Made by a program: the position numbers and the translations under genes | Source: GCA-2862585 sp965277895 | GTDB lineage: Bacteria; Bacteroidota; Bacteroidia; Flavobacteriales; UBA7312 | Assembly: GCA_965277895.1 (NCBI GenBank) | Contig: CBDIDR010000001.1 | Span: 1,612,001-1,676,000 of the forward strand | DNA: 64,000 nucleotides | Direction: 5' to 3' | The notes under the pieces: generated by a model | Databases searched by the model: none | What the model saw: only the letters and a program-made list of their open reading frames with translations | What the model was told of the DNA's origin: nothing | Part shown: positions 1-9,655 of the stretch, in pieces | How positions within the stretch are numbered: position 1 is the stretch's first letter | Layout: each line of letters opens with the position of its first letter

Positions 1-3000
1 AGATACAATACCGTCGATCTCAGTTACTACAGCAGGGTTAGATGGATTACGTGCTTCGAACAATTCAGTTACACGAGGTAAACCACCCGTAATATCACCT
101 AATGAAGATGCAAGTCTTGGTATCTTAGCAATAATTTGACCTGGCTTAATTTTTTGATTATCATCTACTGATAAGTGAGCTTTTACTGGAATACTGTATG
201 ATCGTGAGTTTTCGTCTTTCTTACTTACAATACTAACTGTAGGATTAAGCGTTTTATCTTTTCTCTCAATCATTACTTTCTCCTCAAAGCCTGTTTGCTC
301 ATCAGATTCTACTCGGAAAGATAGCCCTTCTACGATATCCTTGAAAACAACTTTTCCTTCAAATTCAGATACGATAATTGCATTATACGGATCCCAATCA
401 CAAATTTTAGTTCCTTTCTTAACTTTCTTACCAGGCTCTACATATAAGTTAGAACCATAAGGAATATTACTTGACGATAAAACTATTCCTAACTTCTCAT
501 CAATAATTCTAACTTCAGATGTTCTACTAATAACCATTTGCACCTTCTCACCTTCTTCGTTTAAGGTTTCAATAGTTTTTAAGTCGTCAATCTCTAGTTT
601 ACCGTCATACTTAGTAACAATACTAGATTCTGATGCTATTTTAGAAGCTGTACCACCAAAGTGGAACGTTCTAAGTGTAAGCTGTGTACCAGGCTCACCA
701 ATTGATTGAGCTGCTACAACACCTACTGTATCACCAGAAACAGCCATATTACCAGTTGAAAGATTTCTTCCATAACACTTGGCACATACACCTTTCTTAG
801 CTTCACATGTAAGTACCGAACGTACTTCTACAGATTCTACTTGAGCATCTTCAATTACTTGAGCTGTTTTTTCAACAATCATTTCATCAGATGAAACAAT
901 AATGCTCCCATCTTGATCATAAACATTGTGAAGTGAAACACGCCCAACAATTCTATCTTTTAAAGATTCTACAACTTCATCGTTTTTCTTGTAAGCTGAA
1001 ATCTCTAAACCTCTTAATGTACCGCAATCTTCAATTTTTACGACAACATCTTGTGAAGCATCAACTAAACGACGAGTTAAGTAACCAGCATCTGCTGTTT
1101 TAAGAGCTGTATCGGCAAGACCTTTACGAGCACCGTGAGTAGATATAAAGTACTCAAGGATTGAAAGACCTTCTTTGAAGTTTGCAATAATTGGATTTTC
1201 AATAATTGCCGCTCCACTCTTATCACCAGATTTTTGAGGCTTAGCCATAAGGCCTCTCATACCTCCTAACTGCTTAATTTGTTCTTTAGAACCCCTTGCA
1301 CCAGAATCAAGCATCATGTAAACAGAGTTGAATCCATCTTTATCAGAACTCAATTGCTTCATTACTTTTTCTGTCAAATGTGCATTGGTATTCGACCAAA
1401 TATCAATAACCTGGTTATATCTTTCATTATTTGTAATGAATCCCATGTTATAGTTTGAGGTTACTTCATCAACCTGATTGTAAGCGTCAGTTATCATCGT
1501 ATCCTTTTCATCAGGAATAATAACATCACCTAGATTAAATGACAAACCACCTTTAAATGCAAAGTGATAACCAATACCCTTAATCGCATCTAAGAATTCT
1601 GCTGTTTTAGCAATTCCTGAAACACTTAATACATCGCCAATGATGTCTCTTAAGGCTTTCTTGGTTAATAATTGGTCAATATACCCTACTTCAGATGGAA
1701 CGTGTTCGTTAAATAACACTCTTCCAACTGTAGTTTCAATAAGTTTTGTAGTGAATTCTTCACCTTCTTTGACTGAAGTTCTAACCTTAATAATTGAGTG
1801 CAAATCAACTATAGATTCATTGAATGCAATTTTCACTTCTTCTTCAGAGTAGAAAGATAAGCCTTCACCTTTAGCACCTTTTAGAGATTTAGTCATATAG
1901 TATAATCCCAATACCATATCCTGAGATGGAACCGTAACTGGTGCACCATTGGCAGGATTAAGTATGTTGTGAGATGCTAACATAAGTAACTGAGCTTCTA
2001 AAACTGCAGCTTCCCCTAATGGAAGGTGTACCGCCATTTGGTCACCATCAAAGTCGGCATTAAATGCTGTACATACTAATGGGTGAAGACGAATAGCTTT
2101 ACCTTCAATCATTACTGGTTGGAAGGCTTGAATACCTAATCTGTGCAGAGTTGGGGCACGATTTAAAAGAACTGGATGTCCTTTCATTACGTTTTCAAGA
2201 ATATCCCAAACTACTGGCTCTCTTTTATCTATAATTTTCTTAGCAGATTTTACTGTCTTAACAATACCTCTGTCAATCATCTTACGGATGATGAACGGCT
2301 TGAATAATTCAGCAGCCATATTCTTTGGCAATCCACATTCGTGCATTTTTAATTCTGGTCCAACAACAATTACTGAACGAGCAGAATAATCCACACGCTT
2401 ACCTAATAAGTTCTGACGGAAACGTCCTTGTTTTCCTTTTAAACTATCAGATAACGATTTTAATGCACGGTTAGATTCTGTTTTAACAGCACTTGATTTC
2501 CTAGAGTTATCAAATAATGAATCTACAGATTCTTGAAGCATTCTCTTTTCATTTCTAAGAATTACTTCTGGTGCTTTTATTTCAATTAATCGCTTAAGTC
2601 TGTTATTCCTGATAATAACTCTTCTATATAAGTCATTTAAATCAGACGTAGCAAAACGACCTCCATCTAATGGAACTAATGGTCTTAATTCTGGTGGAAT
2701 AACCGGAATTACTTTGACAATCATCCACTCGGGCTTATTTTCTATACGAGAGTTTGCATCTCTGAAAGATTCAATTACTTGTAATCGTTTTAAAGCTTCA
2801 GCTTTTCTCTGTTGAGATGTTTCTGTGTTTGCTTTGTGTCTTAAGTCAAATGATAATTGATCTAAGTCTAAACGACGTAGTAACTCAACTAAAGCCTCAG
2901 CACCCATTTTGGCAATAAACTTATTTGGGTCTTCATCGTCTAAGTAACGATTTTCTGCTGGTAATTGCTCTAATGCGTCTAAGTACTCATCTTCAGTTAG

Positions 3001-3486
3001 GAAGTCCATATAGTTTAATGGCTCACCTTCTGCATTTTTGGCTAAACCTGCCTGAATAACTACATATCTTTCGTAGTAGATAATCATGTCAAGTTTCTTA
3101 CTTGGCAATCCAAGTAAATAACCGATTTTATTAGGGTTAGATTTAGAATACCATATATGAGCTACAGGTACAACCAATTGAATGTGACCTGTTCTTTCTC
3201 TTCTAACTTTTTTCTCTGTTACTTCAACACCACAACGGTCACAAACGATTCCTCTGTATCGAATTCTTTTGTACTTACCACAATGACATTCGAAGTCCTT
3301 AGTAGGTCCGAAAATTCTTTCACAGAACAAACCATCTCTTTCTGGTTTATAAGTTCTATAGTTAATTGTCTCCGGTTTAGTAACCTCACCGCTCGACTTT
3401 GAAAGTATGTCTTCTGGTGATGCAAGACTAATTGTAATGTTATTAAAACTTATATTAACTTCTTTTTTACCTTTTCTTACTGCCAT
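1..3486 (-). CDS. rpoC: RNA polymerase subunit beta' (partial, 3' end outside window)
   Basis: Largest catalytic subunit of RNA polymerase. Translating the minus strand from the ATG at 3486 gives 1162 open codons to the window edge, beginning MAVRKGKKEVNISFNN. The N-terminal zinc finger (CHCG, then CDRCG) lies near residues 67-85. The Mg2+-binding active-site motif NADFDGDQMAVH is near residues 476-487. The second zinc-binding cysteine cluster (CEAKKGVCAKCYG) is near residue 900, followed by the trigger-loop-region motif AAQSIGEPGTQLTLRTFH. Bacteroidota RpoC is usually about 1430 residues, so roughly 270 C-terminal residues lie outside. It follows rpoB with a gap of only 34 bases, so the two are co-transcribed. 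Identification is certain. Confidence 0.98.
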   Translation of the reverse strand, partial: MAVRKGKKEVNISFNNITISLASPEDILSKSSGEVTKPETINYRTYKPERDGLFCERIFGPTKDFECHCGKYKRIRYRGIVCDRCGVEVTEKKVRRERTGHIQLVVPVAHIWYSKSNPNKIGYLLGLPSKKLDMIIYYERYVVIQAGLAKNAEGEPLNYMDFLTEDEYLDALEQLPAENRYLDDEDPNKFIAKMGAEALVELLRRLDLDQLSFDLRHKANTETSQQRKAEALKRLQVIESFRDANSRIENKPEWMIVKVIPVIPPELRPLVPLDGGRFATSDLNDLYRRVIIRNNRLKRLIEIKAPEVILRNEKRMLQESVDSLFDNSRKSSAVKTESNRALKSLSDSLKGKQGRFRQNLLGKRVDYSARSVIVVGPELKMHECGLPKNMAAELFKPFIIRKMIDRGIVKTVKSAKKIIDKREPVVWDILENVMKGHPVLLNRAPTLHRLGIQAFQPVMIEGKAIRLHPLVCTAFNADFDGDQMAVHLPLGEAAVLEAQLLMLASHNILNPANGAPVTVPSQDMVLGLYYMTKSLKGAKGEGLSFYSEEEVKIAFNESIVDLHSIIKVRTSVKEGEEFTTKLIETTVGRVLFNEHVPSEVGYIDQLLTKKALRDIIGDVLSVSGIAKTAEFLDAIKGIGYHFAFKGGLSFNLGDVIIPDEKDTMITDAYNQVDEVTSNYNMGFITNNERYNQVIDIWSNTNAHLTEKVMKQLSSDKDGFNSVYMMLDSGARGSKEQIKQLGGMRGLMAKPQKSGDKSGAAIIENPIIANFKEGLSILEYFISTHGARKGLADTALKTADAGYLTRRLVDASQDVVVKIEDCGTLRGLEISAYKKNDEVVESLKDRIVGRVSLHNVYDQDGSIIVSSDEMIVEKTAQVIEDAQVESVEVRSVLTCEAKKGVCAKCYGRNLSTGNMAVSGDTVGVVAAQSIGEPGTQLTLRTFHFGGTASKIASESSIVTKYDGKLEIDDLKTIETLNEEGEKVQMVISRTSEVRIIDEKLGIVLSSSNIPYGSNLYVEPGKKVKKGTKICDWDPYNAIIVSEFEGKVVFKDIVEGLSFRVESDEQTGFEEKVMIERKDKTLNPTVSIVSKKDENSRSYSIPVKAHLSVDDNQKIKPGQIIAKIPRLASSLGDITGGLPRVTELFEARNPSNPAVVTEIDGIVS

Positions 3487-3520
3487 ATCTGTATGTATAG
3501 ATTATTAAGAATTATATTAA

Positions 3521-6500
3521 TTAGTCTAGGGTTACTTTTAGTCCAAGACCTAGTAACTCGTGCATTAGTACGTTAAATGATTCTGGAATACCAGGTGTTG
3601 GCATTGGACTTCCTTTCACAATTGCTTCATAAGCTTTTGCACGTCCAACAACATCATCCGATTTTACTGTAAGCATTTCTTGTAGAATGTTGGAAGCTCC
3701 ATATCCTTCAAGTGCCCACACTTCCATCTCACCAAGTCTCTGACCACCAAACTGAGCTTTACCACCCAATGGTTGTTGTGTAATCAATGAGTATGGTCCA
3801 ATTGAACGAGCATGCATCTTATCATCAACCATGTGACCTAGTTTAAGCATGTATATGATACCAACTGTTGCTGGCTGATCAAATCGCTCTCCAGTACCAC
3901 CGTCATAAAGATAGGTTTGTCCGAATCTTGGAAGACCTGCTTCGTCTGTTTCTTTATTGATATCATCAATAGAAGCACCGTCAAAAACAGGTGTAAAGTA
4001 TTTTCTATCTAGTTTTTGTCCAGCCCACCCTAGTACAGTTTCATAAATCTGTCCTAAGTTCATACGAGATGGTACACCCAATGGGTTAAGAACGATATCA
4101 ACCGTTGAACCATCTTCTAAGAATGGCATGTCTTCATCACGTACTATTTTCGCCACGATACCTTTGTTACCGTGTCTACCAGCTAATTTATCACCAACTT
4201 GAACTTTACGTTTTTTAGCGACATAAACTTTAGCTAATTTAAGAACACCTGCTGGCAACTCATCTCCTACTGTTACTGCAAATTTCTTTCTACGGAAATC
4301 ACTTAACAACTCGCTATTCTTGAGTAGATAGTTGTTCATTAACAATTGAACTTTAGCATTTAATTCTTTGTCAACAACCCACTTAGAGGCTCTAACATTG
4401 AATGTTTCATAGTCGATTGCTTGTAAGGCTTTGAGAGTATATTTAACTCCTTTAGGAATTAAATCGTCACCAAGCAAACTAACAATGCCCTGAGAAGTTT
4501 TACCACTTAATAATGTGAATAGCTTATTAACTAACACACTTTTTAAGTCAGCTGATAATTTGTTAAAATCTTTTTCAAGCTCAGCAACGGTTTCTTTGTC
4601 CATTGCTCGTGTTCTTTTGTCTTTGATAGATTTTGAGAACAGTTTTTTGTCTATTACAACACCTTTAAATGAAGGTCTTGCTTTAAGTGATGCATCTTTT
4701 ACGTCACCAGCCTTATCACCAAAGATTGCTTTAAGAAGCTTTTCTTCTGGTGTAGGGTCAGACTCTCCTTTAGGTGTAATTTTACCGATGATTATATCAC
4801 CAGCTTTAATGTCTGCACCTACTCGAATCATACCATTTTCGTCAAGGTCCTTAGTAGCTTCTTCTGAAACATTTGGAATGTCAGCTGTTAGCTCTTCTGG
4901 TCCTCTCTTGGTATCTCTTACATTTACTAACATCTCTTCAATGTGAATAGATGTAAATAAGTCTTCACGAACAACTCGTTCCGAAAGAACAATTGCATCC
5001 TCAAAGTTGTATCCTTTCCATGGCATGAATGCCACTTTCAAGTTTCTACCAATAGCTAATTCACCGTTTTGAGTAGCATAACCTTCACATAATACCTGAC
5101 CTTTTACAACCTTGTCGCCTTTTACAACAATAGGTTTTAAGTTGATACATGTATTTTGATTAGTCTTTTTAAACTTCGTTAGACTGTAAACCTTAACATC
5201 ATCATCAAAAGATAGTAAGCGTTCTTCATCCGTTTTATCGTAACGAATATGAATTTCATTAGCATCAACATATTCTACAGTACCATTGCCTTTAGCATTT
5301 ACAAGTACACGCGAATCACGAGCTACTTGTGGCTCTAGTCCTGTTCCAACAATTGGTGCTTCAGCTTGTAGTAATGGAACTGCCTGACGCATCATGTTCG
5401 ATCCCATCAATGCACGGTTAGCATCATCATGCTCCAAGAATGGAATTAGAGATGCAGCAATTGATGCAATTTGGTTAGGAGCAACGTCCATTAAACTAAT
5501 ATTCTGTGGTTCTGTTACTGGGTAATCGCCTTCAAATCTTGCTTTTACACGATCGATTTCAAAGTTTCCAGAATCAGCTACAGGAGCATTAGCCTGAGCA
5601 ATTGTCATATCATTTTCTTCCTCAGCAGTCAAGTAAATTGGGGCTTCGTTCAACTGAACAACACCCTCTTCAACTTTTCTATAAGGCGTTTCAATAAATC
5701 CAAGATTATTCACTTTTGCATAAACACAAAGTGAAGAAATAAGACCAATGTTTGGTCCTTCTGGAGTTTCAATTGGACATAATCTGCCGTAGTGAGTATA
5801 GTGAACATCACGCACCTCAAAACCTGCTCTTTCTCTTGAAAGACCACCAGGTCCTAGAGCTGACATTCTACGTTTGTGAGTTACCTCTGCTAATGGATTC
5901 GTTTGATCCATAAACTGAGATAGCTGATTCGTTCCAAAGAATGAATTAATTACAGATGATAATGTCTTTGCATTAATCAAATCAACTGGCGTAAATACTT
6001 CGTTATCTCTTACGTTCATTCTTTCTCTAATGGTTCTAGCCATTCTTGAAAGACCTAAACTAAACTGATTTGATAACTGCTCACCAACTGTTCTTACTCT
6101 TCTGTTACTTAAGTGATCAATATCATCAACGTTAGTTTTAGAGTTAGCTAACTCAACTAAGTTTTTGATAATTGAAATGATATCTTCTTTTGTTAGAATT
6201 TGAATATCTGAATCAACATTCAATCCTAATTTTTTGTTAATTCTAAAACGACCTACTTCACCAAGGCTATATCGTTGGTCAGAGAAAAACAACTTGTCGA
6301 TAATTCCTCTTGCTGTTTCTTCATCTGGTGGCTCAGCATTACGAAGTTGTCTGTATATGTATATTACAGCTTCCTTTTCTGAGTTAGTAGGGTCTTTTTG
6401 TAGAGTATTGTAAATTATTGCATACTCTGATGTACTAATATCTTCTTTGTGAAGAAGTACAGTTTTTGAGCCTGAATCAATGATGTCATCAATGTGCTCT

Positions 6501-7381
6501 TTCTCAATAATTGTCTCTCTATCAACAATTACCTCGTTTCTTTCGATTGAAACAACCTCACCTGTATCTTCATCTACGAAGTCTTCAATCCAAGTTTTCA
6601 ATATTCTTGCTGCTAACTTTCGACCAACAACTCTTTTTAATGAAGCTTTACTTACTCTTACTTCATCGGCAAGATTGAATATTTCTAAAATATCTTTATC
6701 ATTTTCAAAGCCAATTGACCTTAATAATGTTGTTACAGGTAACTTTTTCTTCCTGTCAATGTACGCATACATCACATTGTGAATATCCGTAGCAAATTCT
6801 ATCCATGAACCTTTGAATGGGATAACTCTAGCTGAGTAAAGTTTTGCTCCATTAGCATGGAAACTGTGTCCAAAGAAAACACCTGGAGAACGATGCAATT
6901 GTGAAACTACCACACGCTCAGCACCGTTAACTACAAATGATCCTTTAGGAGTCACATAAGGCACAGAACCTAAAAACACTTCTTGTTCTATGGTTTCAAA
7001 ATCCTCATGATCAGGGTCAGTACAATACAATTTAAGTTTTGCTTTCAAAGGCACTTTGTACGTCAAACCTCTTTCAATACATTCTTCAATGGAATATCTT
7101 GGTGGGTCAATAGCGTAGTCAATAAACTCTAAAACAAAATTATTTCTTGAATCGGAAATAGGAAAGTGATCGTTGAACACTCTACATAATCCTTCTTCTT
7201 TTCTTCTATCAGATGATGCTCCTATTTGAAAGAAATCCCTAAATGCACCAATTTGAATATCCAAAAAGTCTGGGTATTCAAGTTGATTTTTAGTTGAAGC
7301 AAAATTGATTCTATTGGTAGTTTTATTTGAAGTCAATTTAGTATGTTTTTTTGTTATAAAATGAATTGTTTGTAAACACAA
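3521..7381 (-). CDS. rpoB: RNA polymerase subunit beta
   Basis: Beta subunit of RNA polymerase. The open frame gives up to 1286 residues. The rifampicin pocket is near residues 485-515 (LSQFMDQTN, VTHKRRMSALGPGGL) and keeps the Asp, His and Ser found in drug-sensitive enzymes. The C-terminal clamp regions (GDKLAGRHGNKG, GGKAQFGGQRLGEMEVWALE) are intact. No ATG is available at the 5' end: the open frame starts at a TTG at 7381. A second TTG at 7336 (reading LTSNKTTNRINF) fits the usual flavobacterial N-terminus (M-I-T-N-Q-T-x-R-L-N-F) much better, so I favour 7336 and 1271 residues. A perfect 9-bp hairpin at 7392-7413 lies just upstream, between rplL and rpoB. Confidence 0.97.
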   Translation of the reverse strand: MCLQTIHFITKKHTKLTSNKTTNRINFASTKNQLEYPDFLDIQIGAFRDFFQIGASSDRRKEEGLCRVFNDHFPISDSRNNFVLEFIDYAIDPPRYSIEECIERGLTYKVPLKAKLKLYCTDPDHEDFETIEQEVFLGSVPYVTPKGSFVVNGAERVVVSQLHRSPGVFFGHSFHANGAKLYSARVIPFKGSWIEFATDIHNVMYAYIDRKKKLPVTTLLRSIGFENDKDILEIFNLADEVRVSKASLKRVVGRKLAARILKTWIEDFVDEDTGEVVSIERNEVIVDRETIIEKEHIDDIIDSGSKTVLLHKEDISTSEYAIIYNTLQKDPTNSEKEAVIYIYRQLRNAEPPDEETARGIIDKLFFSDQRYSLGEVGRFRINKKLGLNVDSDIQILTKEDIISIIKNLVELANSKTNVDDIDHLSNRRVRTVGEQLSNQFSLGLSRMARTIRERMNVRDNEVFTPVDLINAKTLSSVINSFFGTNQLSQFMDQTNPLAEVTHKRRMSALGPGGLSRERAGFEVRDVHYTHYGRLCPIETPEGPNIGLISSLCVYAKVNNLGFIETPYRKVEEGVVQLNEAPIYLTAEEENDMTIAQANAPVADSGNFEIDRVKARFEGDYPVTEPQNISLMDVAPNQIASIAASLIPFLEHDDANRALMGSNMMRQAVPLLQAEAPIVGTGLEPQVARDSRVLVNAKGNGTVEYVDANEIHIRYDKTDEERLLSFDDDVKVYSLTKFKKTNQNTCINLKPIVVKGDKVVKGQVLCEGYATQNGELAIGRNLKVAFMPWKGYNFEDAIVLSERVVREDLFTSIHIEEMLVNVRDTKRGPEELTADIPNVSEEATKDLDENGMIRVGADIKAGDIIIGKITPKGESDPTPEEKLLKAIFGDKAGDVKDASLKARPSFKGVVIDKKLFSKSIKDKRTRAMDKETVAELEKDFNKLSADLKSVLVNKLFTLLSGKTSQGIVSLLGDDLIPKGVKYTLKALQAIDYETFNVRASKWVVDKELNAKVQLLMNNYLLKNSELLSDFRRKKFAVTVGDELPAGVLKLAKVYVAKKRKVQVGDKLAGRHGNKGIVAKIVRDEDMPFLEDGSTVDIVLNPLGVPSRMNLGQIYETVLGWAGQKLDRKYFTPVFDGASIDDINKETDEAGLPRFGQTYLYDGGTGERFDQPATVGIIYMLKLGHMVDDKMHARSIGPYSLITQQPLGGKAQFGGQRLGEMEVWALEGYGASNILQEMLTVKSDDVVGRAKAYEAIVKGSPMPTPGIPESFNVLMHELLGLGLKVTLD

Positions 7382-7391
7382 AAGGGTCTAA

Positions 7392-7413
7392 GCTTTAAAC
7401 GTATGTTTAAAGC
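7392..7413 (-). promoter_or_regulatory. rplL-rpoB intergenic hairpin (attenuator or processing site)
   Basis: Perfect inverted repeat GCTTTAAAC / GTTTAAAGC with a 4-base loop, in the 60-base gap between the rplL stop and the rpoB start. On the minus strand it is followed within about 10 bases by CCCTTTTTG, a weak T stretch. In E. coli the equivalent gap holds an attenuator and an RNase III site that set the ribosomal protein to polymerase ratio. An analogous role here is inference from position. Confidence 0.5.
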
Positions 7414-7441
7414 CTAAACCTTTATTGATGATGATGTAAAC

Positions 7442-7819
7442 TTATTTAAGCTCAACTTCAGCACCTGCACCCTCTAATTGAGTTTTCAATGCTTCGGCTT
7501 CGTCTTTAGCTACACCTTCCTTAATTGGAGCTGGTGCACCGTCTACAATATCTTTAGCTTCTTTTAGTCCAAGACCAGTCAACTCTTTTACAAGTTTTAC
7601 GACTGCTAACTTAGAACCTCCAGCGGCTGTTAAGATTACATCAAATTCTGATTTCTCTTCAGCAGCGTCACCGCCACCTCCAGCAGCAGGTCCTGCTACA
7701 GCTACAGCAGCAGCTGCAGGTTCAATACCATACTCGTCTTTTAAGATATCAGCTAATTCACTTACTTCTTTAACAGTTAAGTTTACTAACTGTTCTGCGA
7801 AAGCTTTTAAATCTGCCAT
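7442..7819 (-). CDS. rplL: 50S ribosomal protein L7/L12 (bL12)
   Basis: Stalk protein of the large ribosomal subunit that recruits translation GTPases. It has 125 residues, the usual length. The N-terminal dimerisation helices (MADLKAFAEQLVNLTVKEV) come first, then the Ala/Gly-rich hinge at about residues 35-52 and the C-terminal domain with the factor-binding stretch KLAVVKLVKELTGLGLKEAK. The ATG at 7819 is unambiguous. It lies 78 bases downstream of rplJ in the beta operon. Confidence 0.98.
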   Translation of the reverse strand: MADLKAFAEQLVNLTVKEVSELADILKDEYGIEPAAAAVAVAGPAAGGGGDAAEEKSEFDVILTAAGGSKLAVVKLVKELTGLGLKEAKDIVDGAPAPIKEGVAKDEAEALKTQLEGAGAEVELK

Positions 7820-7897
7820 TTTAATTTAGTTTAATTTGTTATAAATTCTATTTAATGTGGAAGCATTAAAATTAGTGGTGCGTAATCACTAAGATTT

Positions 7898-8419
7898 TTA
7901 TTCTGATCGCTCAGATAATGTTTTTATAATTCCAGAAAGCGTACCTCCTGCTGATTGCAGAGAAGAAATAACGGTTTTCGGAGGAGATTGTAATAGTGTA
8001 ATGATCTCGCCAATTAATTCGTCTTTCGACTTTAACGAGCATAATACTTCTACTTGATCATCTCCAAAGTAGAAACTCTCTTCAATGTAAGCCGACTTTA
8101 AAATTGGCTTTTCTTGTTTCTTTCTGAATTCTTTTATAATTTTCGCTGGAGCATTTGACGACTCTGCAAACATAACAGCTGTATTACCTTTTAAAGAGTC
8201 ATACATTTGTTCGAAATCGATTTCGTTTTTCTCCATCGCTTTCTTTAATAGTGTATTCTTGATTACTTGAATCTGAACATCACTTTTGTAGCATAAACGT
8301 CTTAAGTTACTGCTGCTCTCAGCATTTAAACCTGAAATATCAGTCAGGTAAAAATTCTTATTTTCAACTAACTGAACGCCTAATGCGTCAATAGCTTTAT
8401 TTTTTTCTTCTCTTGTCAT
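7898..8419 (-). CDS. rplJ: 50S ribosomal protein L10 (uL10)
   Basis: Stalk-base protein that binds 23S rRNA and carries L7/L12 dimers. 173 residues, starting MTREEKNKAIDALGVQLVEN, with the conserved core SNLRRLCYKSDVQIQVIKNTLLKKA and the PKTVISSLQSAGGTLSGIIKTLSER tail helix that binds L12 (quoted here in two overlapping parts of the C-terminus). It starts 13 bases after the rplA stop. There is therefore no long untranslated leader of the E. coli L10-binding kind, and any autogenous site would have to lie inside rplA. Confidence 0.97.
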   Translation of the reverse strand: MTREEKNKAIDALGVQLVENKNFYLTDISGLNAESSSNLRRLCYKSDVQIQVIKNTLLKKAMEKNEIDFEQMYDSLKGNTAVMFAESSNAPAKIIKEFRKKQEKPILKSAYIEESFYFGDDQVEVLCSLKSKDELIGEIITLLQSPPKTVISSLQSAGGTLSGIIKTLSERSE

Positions 8420-8432
8420 AACTGTTTATGAT

Positions 8433-9122
8433 TTAGATTGATTTTTCATCAATACGAATACTCGGACTCATAGTACTTGACATATATACACTTTGCATGT
8501 ATGTCCCTTTTGAAGCGGATGGTTTTAACTTCAAAATAGTTTGTAGTAATTCACTTGCATTGTCAATAATTTTCGATGCATCGAAAGATGACTTTCCAAT
8601 AGCACAATGAATAATACCGAACTTGTCTACTTTGAAATCAATTTTACCTTTTTTCACATCGGAAACTGCTTTACCAACTTCCATTGTTACAGTACCAGTT
8701 TTTGGGTTTGGCATAAGACCTCTTGGTCCTAGTATACGTCCTAAAGCACCAAGTTTACCCATGACTGAAGGCATAGTGATGATAACGTCAACATCTGTCC
8801 ATCCGTCTTTAAGCTTAGCTATGTAGTCTTCTAAACCTACATAATCAGCACCTGCTTCTTTTGCTTCTGCTTCTTTATCTGCAGTAACTAGTGCAAGTAC
8901 TTTCACTTCTTTTCCTGTTCCATGAGGCAGAGTAACTACTCCTCTAACCATTTGGTTTGCTTGTCTAGGGTCAACACCTAATTTGACTGCGATATCTACT
9001 GATGCATCAAATTTAGTTTTTGAAATAGACTTCATTAAACCAGCAGCGTCAGTGAGAGAATATGCTACAGACTTATCTATCTGAGCAGTCGCTTCTTTCA
9101 TATTTTTACTTAGTCTAGCCAT
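8433..9122 (-). CDS. rplA: 50S ribosomal protein L1 (uL1)
   Basis: L1-stalk protein of the large subunit. I place the start at the ATG at 9122 (MARLSKNMKEATAQIDKS), giving 229 residues. A longer open frame to 9152 would overlap the end of rplK and adds ten residues not typical of L1. The conserved loop GRILGPRGLMPNPKTGTV is present near residue 125. The gap to the rplK stop is 4 bases, so rplK and rplA are translationally close-coupled as in other bacteria. Confidence 0.97.
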   Translation of the reverse strand: MARLSKNMKEATAQIDKSVAYSLTDAAGLMKSISKTKFDASVDIAVKLGVDPRQANQMVRGVVTLPHGTGKEVKVLALVTADKEAEAKEAGADYVGLEDYIAKLKDGWTDVDVIITMPSVMGKLGALGRILGPRGLMPNPKTGTVTMEVGKAVSDVKKGKIDFKVDKFGIIHCAIGKSSFDASKIIDNASELLQTILKLKPSASKGTYMQSVYMSSTMSPSIRIDEKSI

Positions 9123-9126
9123 ATTG

Positions 9127-9573
9127 TTATTTTTTTTGTGGAGCGGTTCCACCTTTAACAGTTAATCCCATACTTCTGGCTGTACCGGCAATCATCATCA
9201 TTGCTGAGTCGATAGAAAAAGCATTTAAATCTGCCATTTTATCTTCTGCAATAGATTTAACCTGATCCCATGTCACAGAACCTACTTTATTTCTATTTGG
9301 CTCACCTGAACCTTTTTTCTTTTTGGATGCTTCCAATAATTGTACAGCTGCTGGTGCAGTTTTGATGACAAATTCAAAGGATTTATCAACATAAACGGAA
9401 ATAACAACCGGTAAAACTTTACCTTGTTTATCCTGTGTTCTGGCGTTAAACTGCTTACAGAACTCCATGATATTAACCCCAGCAGCACCAAGTGCAGGAC
9501 CTACTGGTGGTGACGGGTTTGCTGCGCCTCCTCTGACCTGTAATTTGACAACTTTACTAATTTCTTTAGCCAT
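9127..9573 (-). CDS. rplK: 50S ribosomal protein L11 (uL11)
   Basis: Component of the GTPase-associated centre. 148 residues with the proline-rich N-terminal signature NPSPPVGPALGAAGVNIMEF and the C-terminal rRNA-binding domain ending ARSMGLTVKG. Start MAKEISKVVKLQVRGG at the ATG at 9573. It is preceded by an 82-base gap from nusG that contains a hairpin, and followed directly by rplA. Confidence 0.98.
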   Translation of the reverse strand: MAKEISKVVKLQVRGGAANPSPPVGPALGAAGVNIMEFCKQFNARTQDKQGKVLPVVISVYVDKSFEFVIKTAPAAVQLLEASKKKKGSGEPNRNKVGSVTWDQVKSIAEDKMADLNAFSIDSAMMMIAGTARSMGLTVKGGTAPQKK

Positions 9574-9603
9574 TGCTTTTGATTTATTTTTGATTTTTCT
9601 GTG

Positions 9604-9631
9604 TCAGAAACTGGAAGCAAATTGTTTCTGA
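9604..9631 (-). promoter_or_regulatory. Stem-loop in the nusG-rplK gap
   Basis: Inverted repeat TCAGAAAC / GTTTCTGA (8 bp, 12-base loop) about 30 bases before the rplK start. No T run follows, so it is not a terminator. Its place in the leader of rplK-rplA is where other bacteria have L1 autoregulation or an extra promoter. I cannot show an L1-binding motif, so the role is open. Confidence 0.4.
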
Positions 9632-9655
9632 AACATTAAAATCGGTTAACACAAA

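Noticed and set aside
4515..4946. 143-residue plus-strand open frame within rpoB
   Set aside because: Antisense shadow of a highly conserved gene; no family match, promoter or start context. The same holds for other opposite-strand frames inside rpoB, tuf, gyrB and the giant T9SS gene.
9282..9491. 69-residue frame inside rplK on the same strand
   Set aside because: Out-of-frame shadow of the L11 coding sequence.
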